Source: Blepharisma japonicum (taxonomy: Eukaryota > Ciliophora > Heterotrichea > Heterotrichida > Blepharismidae). From it: DNA of 64,000 bases. The notes under the pieces were generated by a model. That model was not told the origin of the DNA. It made no database searches and worked only from the letters and a program-made list of their open reading frames with translations. The DNA lies in NCBI GenBank assembly GCA_949751835.1, contig CATKHK010000059.1:62001-126000 (forward strand). The letters are read 5' to 3'. This document shows positions 29,995-39,889 of the stretch, in pieces (position 1 is the stretch's first letter; each line of letters starts with the position of its first letter). The translations under genes were made by a program, and so were the position numbers.

Positions 29995-31272
29995 ATGGAA
30001 ACCAATATTCAAGAGTGCTTCCAATTTGATGATACTACCTGGCATCATGAATATAGCCATTGGAGCATTTTATTTGCAGGCTTTCCTATAGAAGCTAGCA
30101 AATCTCAACTATCATACGGTTTTCATAGCGATTTCGAGCCTAGAAATAAAGGCGCGGTTTTTAATCAAGCACAAGCGGTAATCTCAAAAGCTCGAATTTT
30201 CTTCAACAATTGGATAGAGCAAACTAAAATTCTTATTGAAAAGCATCTGCTAGAAGCAAAAAAGCCAATTAAGTCTCTGGAACAGCTCCAAAAGACCTGT
30301 CAGAGCGTCATCAGCAAAGTCCTTGATGAAATGCCAGTTACTTCTAATTTCACCCCACTTCAAGAAATCAGCCTAAATTGTAAAGAAACAGTTATAAATA
30401 TTCAAGACTGGGTACCAGAAAAGCCATCAAAACTCAAGAAAAGCAAAGAAAACAGCAGCAGCGATAATGGTCCTGTTTTTGAGTTAGACAGGAACATCTT
30501 AGCTATTTTAAATACCAACACGCTATCAAGTTGGAGATATTACAATTGTTTAGTGTTTTTCAAAGATAACCATAGAGAGCTAATCAGCTGGAATTTCAAA
30601 ACAATGAAAACCCAGTCATTCCCTATTGATTATCGTATGACTTTTAGCATGGAAAACACTTCAATGTGCTTGATCCCTGACTGTAGAATTTTTTGTTATA
30701 ATTATTACTCAGATTTCATAATAGAGCAAAATAATGAAATCACTGAGCTTGTATCATCCAAAGTTAACTATCGCCTAAACGTTGTGTATCTTAACAACTT
30801 TGTATATGCAATCGGTGGGGCCTGCAAATTGGCAGAAAAATATAATTTAATTACTAACACCTGGGAAAGTTGTAGAAAGCTTCCCAAAGGAAATTATGAT
30901 AACAGCTTTTCAGCTATTTTTGGTAACTTTATTTTGATTGTGAGTCATAACATGCAAAAATTAGTGGCGTTTAATACAAAAGTAGACGATTTTTATGAGA
31001 TAAAAAGTGTAAAGTTATCGGCTTTTAGGCATAAAGTTATTGCAGTTGACGATCAAAGAGCTTTTATTATTGAGATGGGCGGAAATATATATGAAAGCCA
31101 GCAAGGATCCTTTGCCAAATGGAAATTTGTTGGTTCGAATACTTTAAAGGACGAAAGAATTCCCTCATTTTGTTTAAGCAGCAAAAATCCCGGGCTGTTC
31201 ATCACCTCAAGTTGTAGGCTGATAAAATTCGACTTTCATAAGAAAAAATTAATTGTAAAAAGACATTTGTAG
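29995..31272 (+). CDS. Kelch-like beta-propeller protein (425 aa)
   Basis: ATG is preceded directly by TATTATATAA; the stop is TAG. The N-terminal ~140 residues are helical and charged (NQAQAVISKARIFFNNWIEQ, SLEQLQKTCQSVISKVLDEM). From ~165 the protein reads as a degenerate propeller, best seen in RLNVVYLNNFVYAIGGACK followed by AEKYNLITNTWESCRKLP, a classic kelch blade, then IFGNFILIVSHNMQKLVAFN and DDQRAFIIEMGGNIYESQQG. Kelch proteins are commonly adaptors, often for ubiquitin ligases, but no BTB or F-box is visible. No TGA codons and no intron. Confidence 0.75.
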   Translation: METNIQECFQFDDTTWHHEYSHWSILFAGFPIEASKSQLSYGFHSDFEPRNKGAVFNQAQAVISKARIFFNNWIEQTKILIEKHLLEAKKPIKSLEQLQKTCQSVISKVLDEMPVTSNFTPLQEISLNCKETVINIQDWVPEKPSKLKKSKENSSSDNGPVFELDRNILAILNTNTLSSWRYYNCLVFFKDNHRELISWNFKTMKTQSFPIDYRMTFSMENTSMCLIPDCRIFCYNYYSDFIIEQNNEITELVSSKVNYRLNVVYLNNFVYAIGGACKLAEKYNLITNTWESCRKLPKGNYDNSFSAIFGNFILIVSHNMQKLVAFNTKVDDFYEIKSVKLSAFRHKVIAVDDQRAFIIEMGGNIYESQQGSFAKWKFVGSNTLKDERIPSFCLSSKNPGLFITSSCRLIKFDFHKKKLIVKRHL

Positions 31273-31396
31273 CACTAATTTTGCTTTATATTCTATTATA
31301 TCATAACACAATTTGCCACTACTTAGAATTGAATTCTTTCAAATATCCATTACTTCTCATTCTTTGCAAAAAAAATATTGCCGTAACCAATATTCA

Positions 31397-31933
31397 ATGT
31401 CATTTATAGGTTATCCACAGCTGAATTCCAACAAATCACTATGGACTCCATGAAATAGCTTCTCTAAAAGAGCCTGCACTTCACAGAAGCTCAAACGTAC
31501 ATTTGGTCAATCAAGTCCCTCTAAAAGTCCAAACAGCTCTTATGTAGACCAAAGCTCCTACCTAAATGTCTCTCCTCTGAATATTTCTTCAAAATTTGAT
31601 ACACCTTCTCCAATATCCCTCTCCAAAAAGACTACGATATTCCTAAATCTCCCATCCTTAAAGCATGATTTTGAACTTTTGAAGCCTATTCGAGCATTGC
31701 ATCGACCTCGGCAGCATACTTATTTGAAGCCAATTTCTGCAACACCAGACCCCAAAATTGACAAATTTATAGAGTTTTCTTCAATAAACACAAAAAAGTC
31801 AATATCCCTTGTTACACAAAAAATTCGAATTGTACACACATCACTGATGGATTATCCTAGACAAAGTAAAACGCCAAAAAGTAAAGAAAATAATTCCATC
31901 TCGATAGATGGAAAGAGAATAAATATGCATTAA
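31397..31933 (+). CDS. Uncharacterised Ser/Pro-rich protein (178 aa)
   Basis: ATG 31397 opens a frame that uses TGA 31451-31453 as Trp and ends at TAA 31931-31933. The product is basic and Ser/Pro/Asn-rich (FGQSSPSKSPNSSYVDQSS, KFDTPSPISLSKK, YPRQSKTPKSKENNS), most likely disordered, with many SP/TP sites that could be phosphorylated. No domain is recognised. It ends just 10 nt before the ATG of the TMEM63-like channel on the same strand. Confidence 0.65.
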
Positions 31934-31943
31934 TATAAATAAT

Positions 31944-34001
31944 ATGGATTCAAGAGACTATGCTTTGCTATCTACTTTAGGGTTTGACATTATGGTATTT
32001 GGGATCCTAGTTGTTTTGTTTCTAATTTATCGTCAATATAGAAGTAAGCACATATATTCAAACAACCCTAATATTATCCCTAAAAATGCTGTATTTTCAG
32101 AATCTGATAACTCATTGAAAATTCTGCTAATCAAGGTATGAAATACAAGCCTATATGATATCTATGACAAATGTGGACTCGAAGCCTATATGTATATGGC
32201 TGTCCACATACAAATCATTATTGGGCTTACCGTTATGTGCTTTTTTGGAGTGATTGTGCTGGTTCCAATTTATTCTCAAGGTGATCAAACTGAAGGATCA
32301 ATAATATTGAAAACAGGGATCTCCAATGTATTGGATGACGAAAATTACCTTGTAGCAAGTATCGTATTCTTTATATTTTTTTCTCTTTTAGGCTATAGTT
32401 TGGTATATATTGTATTGAAAACTGTTTCAATTAAAGCTCATCCTAATAACATCAGAAACTTTAATTATGTGCTAGAAATCAGCGGATTTCCGAGGCAAGA
32501 AGCAATTGATAAAATTTATGATAAAATATATTTTACTTTGCAGAAGGAATTTGCTGATGAATTTCTTGGGCTTTATGTCGTACCAAATCTTGCTCAAAGC
32601 TACATTGCCCACAAGAACTTGCTTGATGCAGAAGAAAAACTTGAGCATTATAAAAAATATCAAGAATCGCATCATTCCCGCAAAGAAATTCGCACAGGAA
32701 TTTTTAAAACCCAAGATGCAATTGAATATTATGAATCATTAATTAAAAAATGCCAAAAAGACTATAAGGATAACCTCAAAGAAAAACGAATAGGAAACTC
32801 TGGGTTTGCCTATGCAACTTTTAGGACGACTGAGTCCGCTGCAAGGGCGAAGAGGCACTTGATGGAAATGAAAAAAATGTTAAATTGGATTGTTAGAACT
32901 GCTCCTGCACCTGAAGAGATTAAATGGGAAAATATGGAAGAAGATTATGAAGTGCTAAAATGGCAGAGGTGGCTGCTGATGATCTTTTTTGTTATTTTAT
33001 TTTTTATTTTGGTCACACCAGCTGGATTTTTGTATTTGGTAAAAGAAGGTTTATCAAGTTTTAATGGTGAACAATTTGTGCATGGTTTATTTAAGGATAA
33101 TTTCCCAACCTTAGTTTTATTATTTTTCCAAGCTGTAATTGTGAATTACTCTGTAAGATACATAGTCCAAAAAGAACAAAGAGTTCATCTTTCTGTGGAA
33201 ACTACAAGTAGACTGGTAAAATACCTTCTCTTTATGGGTTTTTATATTTTCCTTCTTCAAGCTTTAGGGTCGCAGACTCTAATTCAGCTGACACTTGAAG
33301 GATTTTGGGGATCATGGGGAATGAGGCTTCCGATCGCAATCACTCAGACCGGGGTATTTTTCACTATTTTTATAATAAACCAAGCATTTCTGGCTAATGG
33401 TTTTGATTTACTGCAGCCGATTATAATTATAGTCACAAAATTTAGACTATCATTTGCAGAAACTGATAAAGAAAAACTTCTTGCCCAAGAAGCTTTACCC
33501 TTTGATTTTGCATATGAATTTGCGCTTTCTCTTAACTCTTTGCTGATTGTTTTGTGCTACTCAATAGTTTTCCCAATTATCATGATCTTTGGGTTGATTC
33601 ATTTTACATTTAAGGTAAGATTTATTTAGTTTTTTGTTCACAAGTATTTGATTTTGTGTGTAAACTACACCAATAGGACCTCAACAGGAATTTCTATGCC
33701 TAGAGTCTGCTTAACTTCAATAGCCACTTCTCTGTTTGTATTCCAATTTTTAACAGGGTTGATTTTTACAGCTAATAGTTCGAGCTCAATTCGAGAGACT
33801 GGAGGAGTTCTTATATTCATATCAGCAGTCCTTTATATTTTCCTTGTATACAATATTCATAGAGTCCTTAAAAAAGCAATGAGTTGGATAAATGTTTTCC
33901 CTAATTCTGAAGAATACATGCTGAGATCATCTTTTATTGAGTATGATGAAAACTTGTATATTCATCCAATTGAAAAAAAGCTTAAAGAATCAGTAAGATA
34001 A
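31944..34001 (+). CDS. TMEM63/OSCA-type osmo- or mechanosensitive cation channel (680 aa)
   Basis: The protein has the TMEM63/OSCA plan: a first helix (LSTLGFDIMVFGILVVLFLIY), a cytosolic link (SLYDIYDKCGLEAYMYM), two helices, then a ~190-residue RRM-like cytosolic domain (NYVLEISGFPR, GFAYATFRTTESAARAKRHL, APAPEEIKWENMEED). A block of about eight helices follows (LLMIFFVILFFILVTPAGFL onward), including the pore region. TGA 32139-32141 is Trp, and a 15-nt intron (33615-33629) lies in the C-terminal membrane region. OSCA/TMEM63 channels are Ca2+-permeable and opened by membrane tension, so this may serve volume or touch responses at the cell surface or contractile vacuole. Confidence 0.9.
33615..33629 (+). 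other. 15-nt intron in the TMEM63/OSCA gene
   Basis: GTAAGATTTATTTAG, ending in an in-frame TAG. Splicing joins HFTFK to FFVHKYLILCVNYTNR within the membrane domain. The downstream frame would otherwise be orphaned. Confidence 0.9.
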
Positions 34002-34063
34002 ATAATTTTAGTTGAATTTAGATTATGAAATATTAAGATCTTACTCTCGTATCTTATAATAAA

Positions 34064-35032
34064 ATGGAAGAGATAAAAGATCTGCCAAACCTCCAAGTCA
34101 AGCTACCACCTTGGTACACTAGAATTCAGCTAGTTCACACTCAGATTGCATCTGCAGTAGTGTTCCTGTCATGCTTCATAATAGAAATCTTCAATTTCTA
34201 CCTGAGTCTGCTCATTTTTTCAACTGACTCCTCAAACTACTTTGCTGTCGGTTTGTGCCTAATAAGCATCTTTACAGGTATTTCTTGCCTCTTAGGAATT
34301 GCTTTGTCTCGAGTTTTCAGCATTTTTGACATTTCCAAGCGTCTTTGGAAAATAATGAGTATTAATTTTGTGCTGAGCTTTATCACTCTTGGAGTTGTCC
34401 ATATCTACTTTGCTGCAACTGTTTCTGCTTACAAGTCCTCACTTATATCAGAGCTCTCTGACCCTTCTTCTTGTGAGAACTCAGAGACTTTTACAAGTCT
34501 TGCTATGGTCTATTATGAAGCTGATAGTTCAGGGTGTAGAGGGGATCTCTCACAATGTTCTTGCTACCAGCAAGGAAAATGTTTCCAAGGAATGGATAAA
34601 GACATAAACACTGTAAAAATGATTGAAAAAACCTTTAAGTGTGGCGGAATATGCGTTTATGATAATCCTGTTTTCTATTCTGGAAAGGCTCATGACAGTT
34701 GCATTGATCAAATTCATGATGCTGTTGAAAATGCTGGAACTATCTGCTGCATTTCTTTAGCGCTTGGAGCTACTTTTTGTTTCCTATGCGTTTTTTCAGT
34801 TTGCTTTATGGCTTTTTATAAGAAAAAGCCTTTATACACCCTTAAGCCACATCGAAATATAAATGAATCCTCAATATGGGAGCTAATGCAGAGTCATTTT
34901 ACAGATAAAACAATAGGGACTATCAACACTCGCCGTCGATTTATTCAGGAATCTCCACCTTCTAACCCTAGTCCAAGTCCTATTGACGTCCCAGATGACG
35001 ATAAAACTGATGAAAATATCTTGGAAGAATAG
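34064..35032 (+). CDS. Tetraspanin-like four-TM protein (322 aa)
   Basis: Four membrane helices are clear: IASAVVFLSCFIIEIFNFYL, VGLCLISIFTGISCLLGIAL, INFVLSFITLGVVHIYFAAT and ICCISLALGATFCFLCVFSV. A large loop of ~95 residues between helices 3 and 4 holds about nine Cys (GCRGDLSQCSCYQQGKCF, KCGGICVYDN). The small-loop/large-Cys-loop plan matches tetraspanins, though the exact CCG motif is absent. The C-terminal ~70 residues are cytosolic, ending Ser/Pro-rich then acidic. Likely a surface or vesicle-membrane organiser. Stop TAG; the next gene begins 40 nt on. Confidence 0.75.
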   Translation: MEEIKDLPNLQVKLPPWYTRIQLVHTQIASAVVFLSCFIIEIFNFYLSLLIFSTDSSNYFAVGLCLISIFTGISCLLGIALSRVFSIFDISKRLWKIMSINFVLSFITLGVVHIYFAATVSAYKSSLISELSDPSSCENSETFTSLAMVYYEADSSGCRGDLSQCSCYQQGKCFQGMDKDINTVKMIEKTFKCGGICVYDNPVFYSGKAHDSCIDQIHDAVENAGTICCISLALGATFCFLCVFSVCFMAFYKKKPLYTLKPHRNINESSIWELMQSHFTDKTIGTINTRRRFIQESPPSNPSPSPIDVPDDDKTDENILEE

Positions 35033-35072
35033 TTTTGTAATAATCTAATAAATAATTTTGAAATAGCGGCAA

Positions 35073-37385
35073 ATGGATCCAGAAAGTGCTAAACGCGTCC
35101 CAGTTCTAATGGAAAGACTGCTTAAACAAGAGCTCCCAGTTGAGGTTATATCTAGATACCAGCCTTATTTTTTACGTTTACTTGCAAGCCGCATAAATCC
35201 GACTGTAGTTGAGGACGAATCTCAGATTCTTAATTCAATTCTAAGAAGGATTAGCCCACAAAATACAGCGAGACTACAAGATTTATATATAAGATTGACA
35301 AGATCAAAAGGACTATCAAGAAGGTGGGCTATTTTATATGTCCTGAGCAAATTAGTTGATGATAATTCAGTAGCGATTCCAGGATCTTCATTAGAACTTC
35401 TTGCTCCAAGACCTCCAGAAGTACCCAAAATTAAAGAAAAAATCCCGATAATACCAAAAAAAGGGCCAGATGCGCAGATGCCTGTGCTTGAAAAAGAAAT
35501 CTTGAGGGACATCTTATTTGCAATACAAGGAATTGAAGGGAAATACATAACTTTTTCAATGCTTGAAGACTCTTTTGTAATTCAGCCAAATATAGGTGTT
35601 CCAGATCCTATTAGGAAGATGGTTGGAGAACTAGCAGAGCTTGGTTGGCTTTATAAAAAAGTCGTAAAATATATTGACACAAATATAGAGCAGCCTTCAT
35701 TGACGAGCCAAAGCTTATGCTATGCTTTGCAAAGCGACTTGGCTGAATATTACAGATTAATCGCACTCTTAGAGCAGCAGAGAGATGAGCTTAAAGATTT
35801 GAATTTAAGAAAAATAATGCTTTGATGCACAGAGCCATTAGAAAGAATGAAGTGGCTTGCTATTATTTCAGATGCAGCTGAAGGTCTTAAAGGAGGGGCT
35901 TTAGTTTCGTCTTTGTATTCTTACACTTTAATAGGCAACCCATCAGTCAAGGCAATTATTATTCGGATTCTTGATGAAGTCTCTATGCCAATAGTACAAA
36001 TGATCCAGCAATGGATGCTTGAGGGAGAAATTAACGACCCTTATCATGAGTTTTTTGTCTCTACGAATCTAGTTACCCCAGATGACAGACTGTGAACCCA
36101 GAAATACAGCTTAAATACAGAAATGGTGCCTTCCTTTTTTACTCCTCAGCTTGCAAATAAGATTTTACTGACAGGGAAAAGTATAAACTTTTTGCGAAGA
36201 TGCTGTAAAGAAGAAAATTGAATAGCAGCTTCACCGTTAGAACTGCCTAAAATCCATGATTTAGTAGGGTTGTCTAAATGGGTAGACTCTGCTGCTAGAG
36301 TTGCTAATGCTGAGCTTGTTAGAGTGTTATTTGATAAATATAGGTTTAAAGAACATTGCAACAGCATTAGAAAATATTTGCTACTTGGACAAGGAGATTT
36401 TCATCATATTTTGATGGAATTAGTTACTGATACACTTAAAGAAAAAGCTGAGAAAATATACAAACATAATTTATTTTCTATATTAGAATCAGCAATAAAA
36501 TCAAGTAATGCACAATTTCATGATTTGGAATTTTTAAATAGGCTTGATGTCAAATTTTTGGAGGTTTCTCCAGGAGACATAGGATGGGATGTGTTTACAT
36601 TAGACTATAAAGTAGATCCACCACTAAATACCATTTTTACTCCACAAGCAATGGAAAAATATTTAAGAATATTTAAGTTCTTATGGAGACTTAAAAGGGT
36701 GCAATTTTCATTGAATTCCTATCAAGCTGGAAGAGAAATTATAATGCTGCAAAAAATGAAAGAAATTGCCCCAATAATTCACAGCTGCTTATTAAGGAAA
36801 ACCGAAATTTTGCATTTCGTTAATAACTTAATGAACTATTTAATGGTTGAGGTAGTCGAAGGATCCTGGGCTGAGTTTATGAAAAGCTTAGACTCTGTCC
36901 AAGACTTAGACCAAATCATAGAAGTCCATAATGCATTTTTAGACAAATTGATCATGAAATCCTTTCTAGGTTCAGAAACTGATGCCATTTTAAAGCAGTT
37001 GTTGCGGCTTTTAGAGCCAGCTTTAAGATTCCGACAGAGCCAAAACACATTATTTTTATCAGCGAAAGAAGAATATGACAGACTATCAAAGATGCTGAGC
37101 GAGGACGAAGGGGAAGATGCGATTTCCAGAATTTCTTTAGAAAGTATTGAAGATATAAAGCAAATTTCAGAAATTTTCTCTGACGGAGTTAATAAATTTA
37201 GGGAGCAACTAGCAGAAACTGATAGAAATCATTTGAAGTTTTTAGCGTTTAGACTTGATTTTAATGAGTTTTATTCTTACTCACAGATGAAGAGAGCTGA
37301 TGAAAACGCGAAAATGATGAATATTCCGTTTTTCAGAGTGGAAGATGACATTGAGGATACAGATCAGGAAGAATTTAAATTTTAG
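35073..37385 (+). CDS. Gamma-tubulin complex protein 3 (770 aa)
   Basis: One frame through several TGA (Trp) codons to TAG. It aligns to the GCP family by eye, most closely GCP3: ILRDILFAIQGIEGKYITF, LAELGWLYKKVVKYID, SQSLCYALQSDLAEYYRLIA, DPYHEFFVSTNLVTPDDRLW, TPQLANKILLTGKSINFLRR (GRIP1 region), then the C-terminal GRIP2 region (LDYKVDPPLNTIFTPQAMEK, FKFLWRLKRVQFSL, LLRKTEILHFVNNLMNYLM) that binds gamma-tubulin. GCP2 and GCP3 form the gamma-tubulin small complex that nucleates microtubules at basal bodies. The length is slightly short of animal GCP3 (N-terminus reduced). ATG follows AAATAGCGGCAA. Confidence 0.92.
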
Positions 37386-37530
37386 ATCATAGTAAATTTA
37401 TCTAATATTAATACACGAAAAAAATTTATTTAATCAGATTATATAATATTATCCTTACCTTCAGATAAGTCCTTATAAAATTCTATATTTTCAATATTAT
37501 AGAGTTATTAAAGGCAGATTTTATATGATT

Positions 37531-39114
37531 TTACTTAGGACATCTTGCGCACCTATTTTCTCCATCCCTCCGAAGTTTGCAATTCCTATGTATTTCATGT
37601 CCACATTCGCCTACAATTGTCGATTTTGCTAGTACAATTTTCTTGCAACTTCCACACAACTCTTTAGGATTTCCTTCTATATCATTTTCCTGCGTATCCA
37701 TCGTACTAGCTTTACGTGACAAAACTTCATCAAAAATATAAGTCTCTTGGGCTTCAATTTTGCAGCTATTTTTATTATCAAACTGCTCCATGCATTTTGT
37801 TTCATTAAGATCCTCAATATGCACATCTTTGATTGGTGTGTCATCTAATATAATTTTCTTTAAACCTCCAATTTTGGTTGCCTTAGGTTGCACAAGAGAC
37901 TTGGCTTTTTCATTTTTATAAAATAAAAAGCAGTAAAATATAGCTGTGAGTGATAGAGAAATCAAACTGATTATGCTAAATACTGCTCCGTTTTCGGCAC
38001 AGAATGATATGTCAGTATCTTCTGAAGCGACGTTGCAATTAGCAGAGAAACTCCCATCAGTAATAGTAAATCAGCCTACAGTTCCCATAAAATGAAACAA
38101 AACACACATGGTTGGCCAAACATAATTTAGCTCAGATATTCCGAATTTCGAATTAAAAATCGTGTATATTAATCCTTCTATTCAGAGAGATAAAAATAGC
38201 AGAGAAATTGTGATCATAGTGATATAAGTGTTTCCGGCATTATAAGCCCTATCAAAAGCATTGCAATATCTTTGTAGCTGAGGAGTTGTGATAGCTTGCG
38301 CGCATGTCGGTCCACTTATACAAGAGTAATTCAAGGAGCTTTTATCTTTAAATTCATTCAAATTCAGAAGAGAGCCATAGTTTTGCTTATTATCTTGATA
38401 ACTGATCCAGTTAAAACCAAAGCTGAGCCCAATAAATAAAATGCTTATAAGAATTGCTGGGAATATTCTCTGAGAAAACCATGCCATTATTTCTTCGTTT
38501 CTTTTATAAGCTGTGCTGTCTCTTGAACTTTCTATCTTATAAATTAGCACTAAGCTTAATATTCCACCTATGCTGGTCAAAATAACAGAAATAACCATCA
38601 ATATAGGGCCGCTCCGATTACAAATCTCATCGTCTATGTCACAACTTCTATTTAAGTTTGATTCTGTCAACCCAAAATAGCAGCTGAATTCAACTAATTT
38701 TGAAACCAAAATTAAAGGGGCCAGCACATAAAATATTCAAGATTTCCCATGATCCTTTTTTAAAAACATGAAGATCAATCTTTCTAATAAAAAGCAAGTA
38801 AAAGTTACTGAAAGAATTTCACAAAAGATCACTATAGAAAATGCGTAATAAAAGTTTTTACCTTTTTCACAAAAATCTGAATTATCAGGACAAGATAGCT
38901 GTGACAAGCAAGTATAGAAGGTTTTCGAAAATTGATTTGAGCAATCTGTGCATTGGAGAAGCGAATAATTAAAAGTTTGACCAGATATTGTAAACTTGTT
39001 TCAGTTGACAAAGAAAATTGAGAGAAGAGAAATCACGATGCTTGCTATGAATGAAATAATACTTCCTGTTACAGCAATAAATTGAAAAACATCTCTTCGA
39101 TTTCGGAATTTCAT
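37531..39114 (-). CDS. Eight-TM protein with C-terminal RING-like zinc motif (527 aa)
   Basis: Joining segments through TGA gives one protein from ATG 39112-39114. About eight membrane helices are visible, from FIAVTGSIISFIASIVISLL to SIISLISLSLTAIFYCFLFY. Extracellular loops are rich in Cys (LLQCTDCSNQF, CLSQLSCPDNSDFC, SCISGPTCAQ, NCNVASEDTDISFC). The cytosolic tail of ~120 residues ends in a compact Cys/His cluster: CGSCKKIVLAKSTIVGECGH, then H-x2-C and C-x2-C. The spacing resembles a RING finger, so it may be a membrane E3 ligase. No known family is recognised for the membrane part. Confidence 0.75.
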
Positions 39115-39889
39115 ATTAACTTATTATATGCTGCCACATTTTAGAATTTTTAAGTATTTGTCCAGTAGAGTTAAATGAAATTAATAAATAAAGGATATGC
39201 TAAATGGATTTAAATGATAAAAAAATTTTAGAAATTGTATTATATACATGAGAAGCTTTGAAGTCTCCTACTAAATTATGGAGAAAGAATTGGCCGTTTG
39301 CAACTATGGCAAAGTTTCGAAAATTTTAAGACTCCACAAGAAAGCCTTATTTGTATCTTTTAATTGGAAGTTTAGATTATTTGATTTCATTTAATCAGGA
39401 ATGCAAAATGCACTATAAATATATCTAAATTAATCCTGAAATTTTCTATCCAAGCTTAATTACCTAATTAGAATTATAATTCATCTTATGAAAATGTTGA
39501 ATTATTGTTATCTATTGCTTTAGGCAGATAAATAATAGCAAATAATGAAATTTAAAAGATCATTGAAAGTCAAAAATAAAAATTAATAAATATATTTTTA
39601 CTTTCTCCTCTCCATTTCCATGAGAGGAAAGATATTAAAAGTTTTAACATTTAGAAAAGCAATTAGCAAGCGAAATTTAATTATACAGATTATAATTACT
39701 TTAAACTATTTTAATGTGTATATCATTTGCTAATTTTTATTTTTTACTTCTAATTAATTCGTAATTTAATTATAATCCATTTTCAGCTTCAAAAGTCCAT
39801 TTGCATACTTTTATTTGATTCTCCTCTTTAATTATACAAATCCTTGGAATGTTTCTCTAGTAGATTCCAAAACTGCCGTTCCATAATAA
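39115..39889. other. Divergent spacer, 775 nt
   Basis: AT-rich region between two divergent genes. A plus-strand frame near 39.24-39.36 kb (WSLLLNYGERIGRLQLWQS) looks mildly protein-like but has no start codon; its length is within chance. Confidence 0.4.
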
